NCBI GenBank assembly: GCA_950060715.1
Contig: CATLVA010000007.1
Span: forward strand, 1-13,681
Source: an uncultured Oligoflexia bacterium
Lineage (GTDB): Bacteria; Bdellovibrionota; Bacteriovoracia; Bacteriovoracales; Bacteriovoracaceae
Length of the DNA: 13,681 bases
Direction: 5' to 3'
The stretch's first letter is position 1. The number at the start of each line of letters is the position of its first letter. The notes under the pieces were generated by a model. The model searched no databases. It saw only the letters and a list, made by a program, of their open reading frames with translations, and had not been told where the DNA came from. A program made the position numbers and the translations under genes. Below are positions 13,393 to 13,681 of the stretch, piece after piece.

Positions 13393-13681
13393 ATGAAACT
13401 TATATATTTCGTAACCTTAATAGTTGTTTTAATTTCTTGTGCCTCCAATACAAAACTTGCCAAAGAACATATGGAAAAAGGTAACTGGGAGGTTGCTCAT
13501 AAATTTTGGGTAGCAGCACTTTTAGAAGATCCAAATAATGAGGAAGCTGTTGAGGGCAAGAGAGAAGCTGAGTTTCAAATAACCAACAAAAAATGCATTC
13601 AAATAAACCCTCCACAAAATACCCCCCCACACAAATCACCCAAACAAATTGCACCAAATAAATTCATGCAAATAAATCCAA
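13393..13681 (+). CDS. TPR-like lipoprotein, 3' end outside the window
   Basis: An open frame from ATG 13393, preceded by TAGGAG at good spacing, runs to the window edge (96 codons visible). The signal peptide MKLIYFVTLIVVLISC ends in a lipobox (Cys16). Residues 19-62 look like a TPR helix pair (LAKEHMEKGNWEVAHKFW, then LLEDPNNEEAVEGKREAE). From about 13576 the composition changes abruptly to A and C, and the translation becomes low-complexity Gln/Asn/Pro/Lys with QINP twice. The frame stays open, so this could be a real disordered linker, but poor sequence quality at a contig end is an equally good explanation. Confidence 0.75.
   Translation, partial: MKLIYFVTLIVVLISCASNTKLAKEHMEKGNWEVAHKFWVAALLEDPNNEEAVEGKREAEFQITNKKCIQINPPQNTPPHKSPKQIAPNKFMQINP

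Overview
The window is AT-rich, gene-dense, Gram-negative-type bacterial DNA. It carries many short lipoproteins with clear lipoboxes, a LysM envelope protein, a TonB-like protein, a Bcp peroxiredoxin very close to the enterobacterial one and a tRNA with an encoded CCA. This mix, plus several secreted proteins of no recognisable family, fits a predatory or environmental member of the Bdellovibrionota (Bacteriovorax-like). That placement is an inference from style, not from a marker gene.

Layout. 1-68: a short stretch holding an exact 52-bp copy of sequence found again at 8308-8359. 70-797: a headless TPR-like reading frame followed by bcp. 794-1036 (minus): a small unknown protein. 1052-5002: a sigma70-type promoter driving three tightly packed genes, namely a coiled-coil/TPR lipoprotein, a very acidic LysM protein and a DUF368/PopT-type polyprenyl-phosphate transporter. 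This looks like a cell-envelope operon. 4999-5610 (minus): a LamG-fold lipoprotein. 5665-5741: tRNA-Arg(TCG). 5742-6088: no gene, but a duplicated tRNA 3' end plus flank, a GC-rich AGCG-studded island and inverted repeats. 6111-8357 (minus): a YqjF/DUF2071 protein and, upstream of it, a 516-residue secreted protein with an HEFKH zinc-protease-like motif. 8462-9550 (minus): a secreted protein of unknown family. 9718-10266 (minus) and 10407-10958 (plus): a divergent pair, one cytoplasmic unknown and one lipoprotein, around a 12-bp palindrome. 11022-12811: a TonB-like protein with a lysine-rich linker, followed 11 bp later by a radical SAM protein with an N-terminal cysteine cluster. 12804-13286 (minus): a lipoprotein. 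13393-end: a TPR-like lipoprotein running off the window.

Most of the gene content concerns the cell envelope. The most unusual items are the tRNA-derived repeat region, the duplicated signal-peptide segment at the left edge, the TonB-like/radical SAM pair, the HEFKH secreted protein, and several genes whose predicted -10 box lies about six bases before the start codon (possible leaderless mRNAs). Both window edges look abnormal: a duplicated segment fused to a headless gene on the left, and G-depleted sequence on the right. Assembly artefacts at the ends should be considered. No CRISPR array, transposase, integrase, rRNA or convincing intrinsic terminator was seen.
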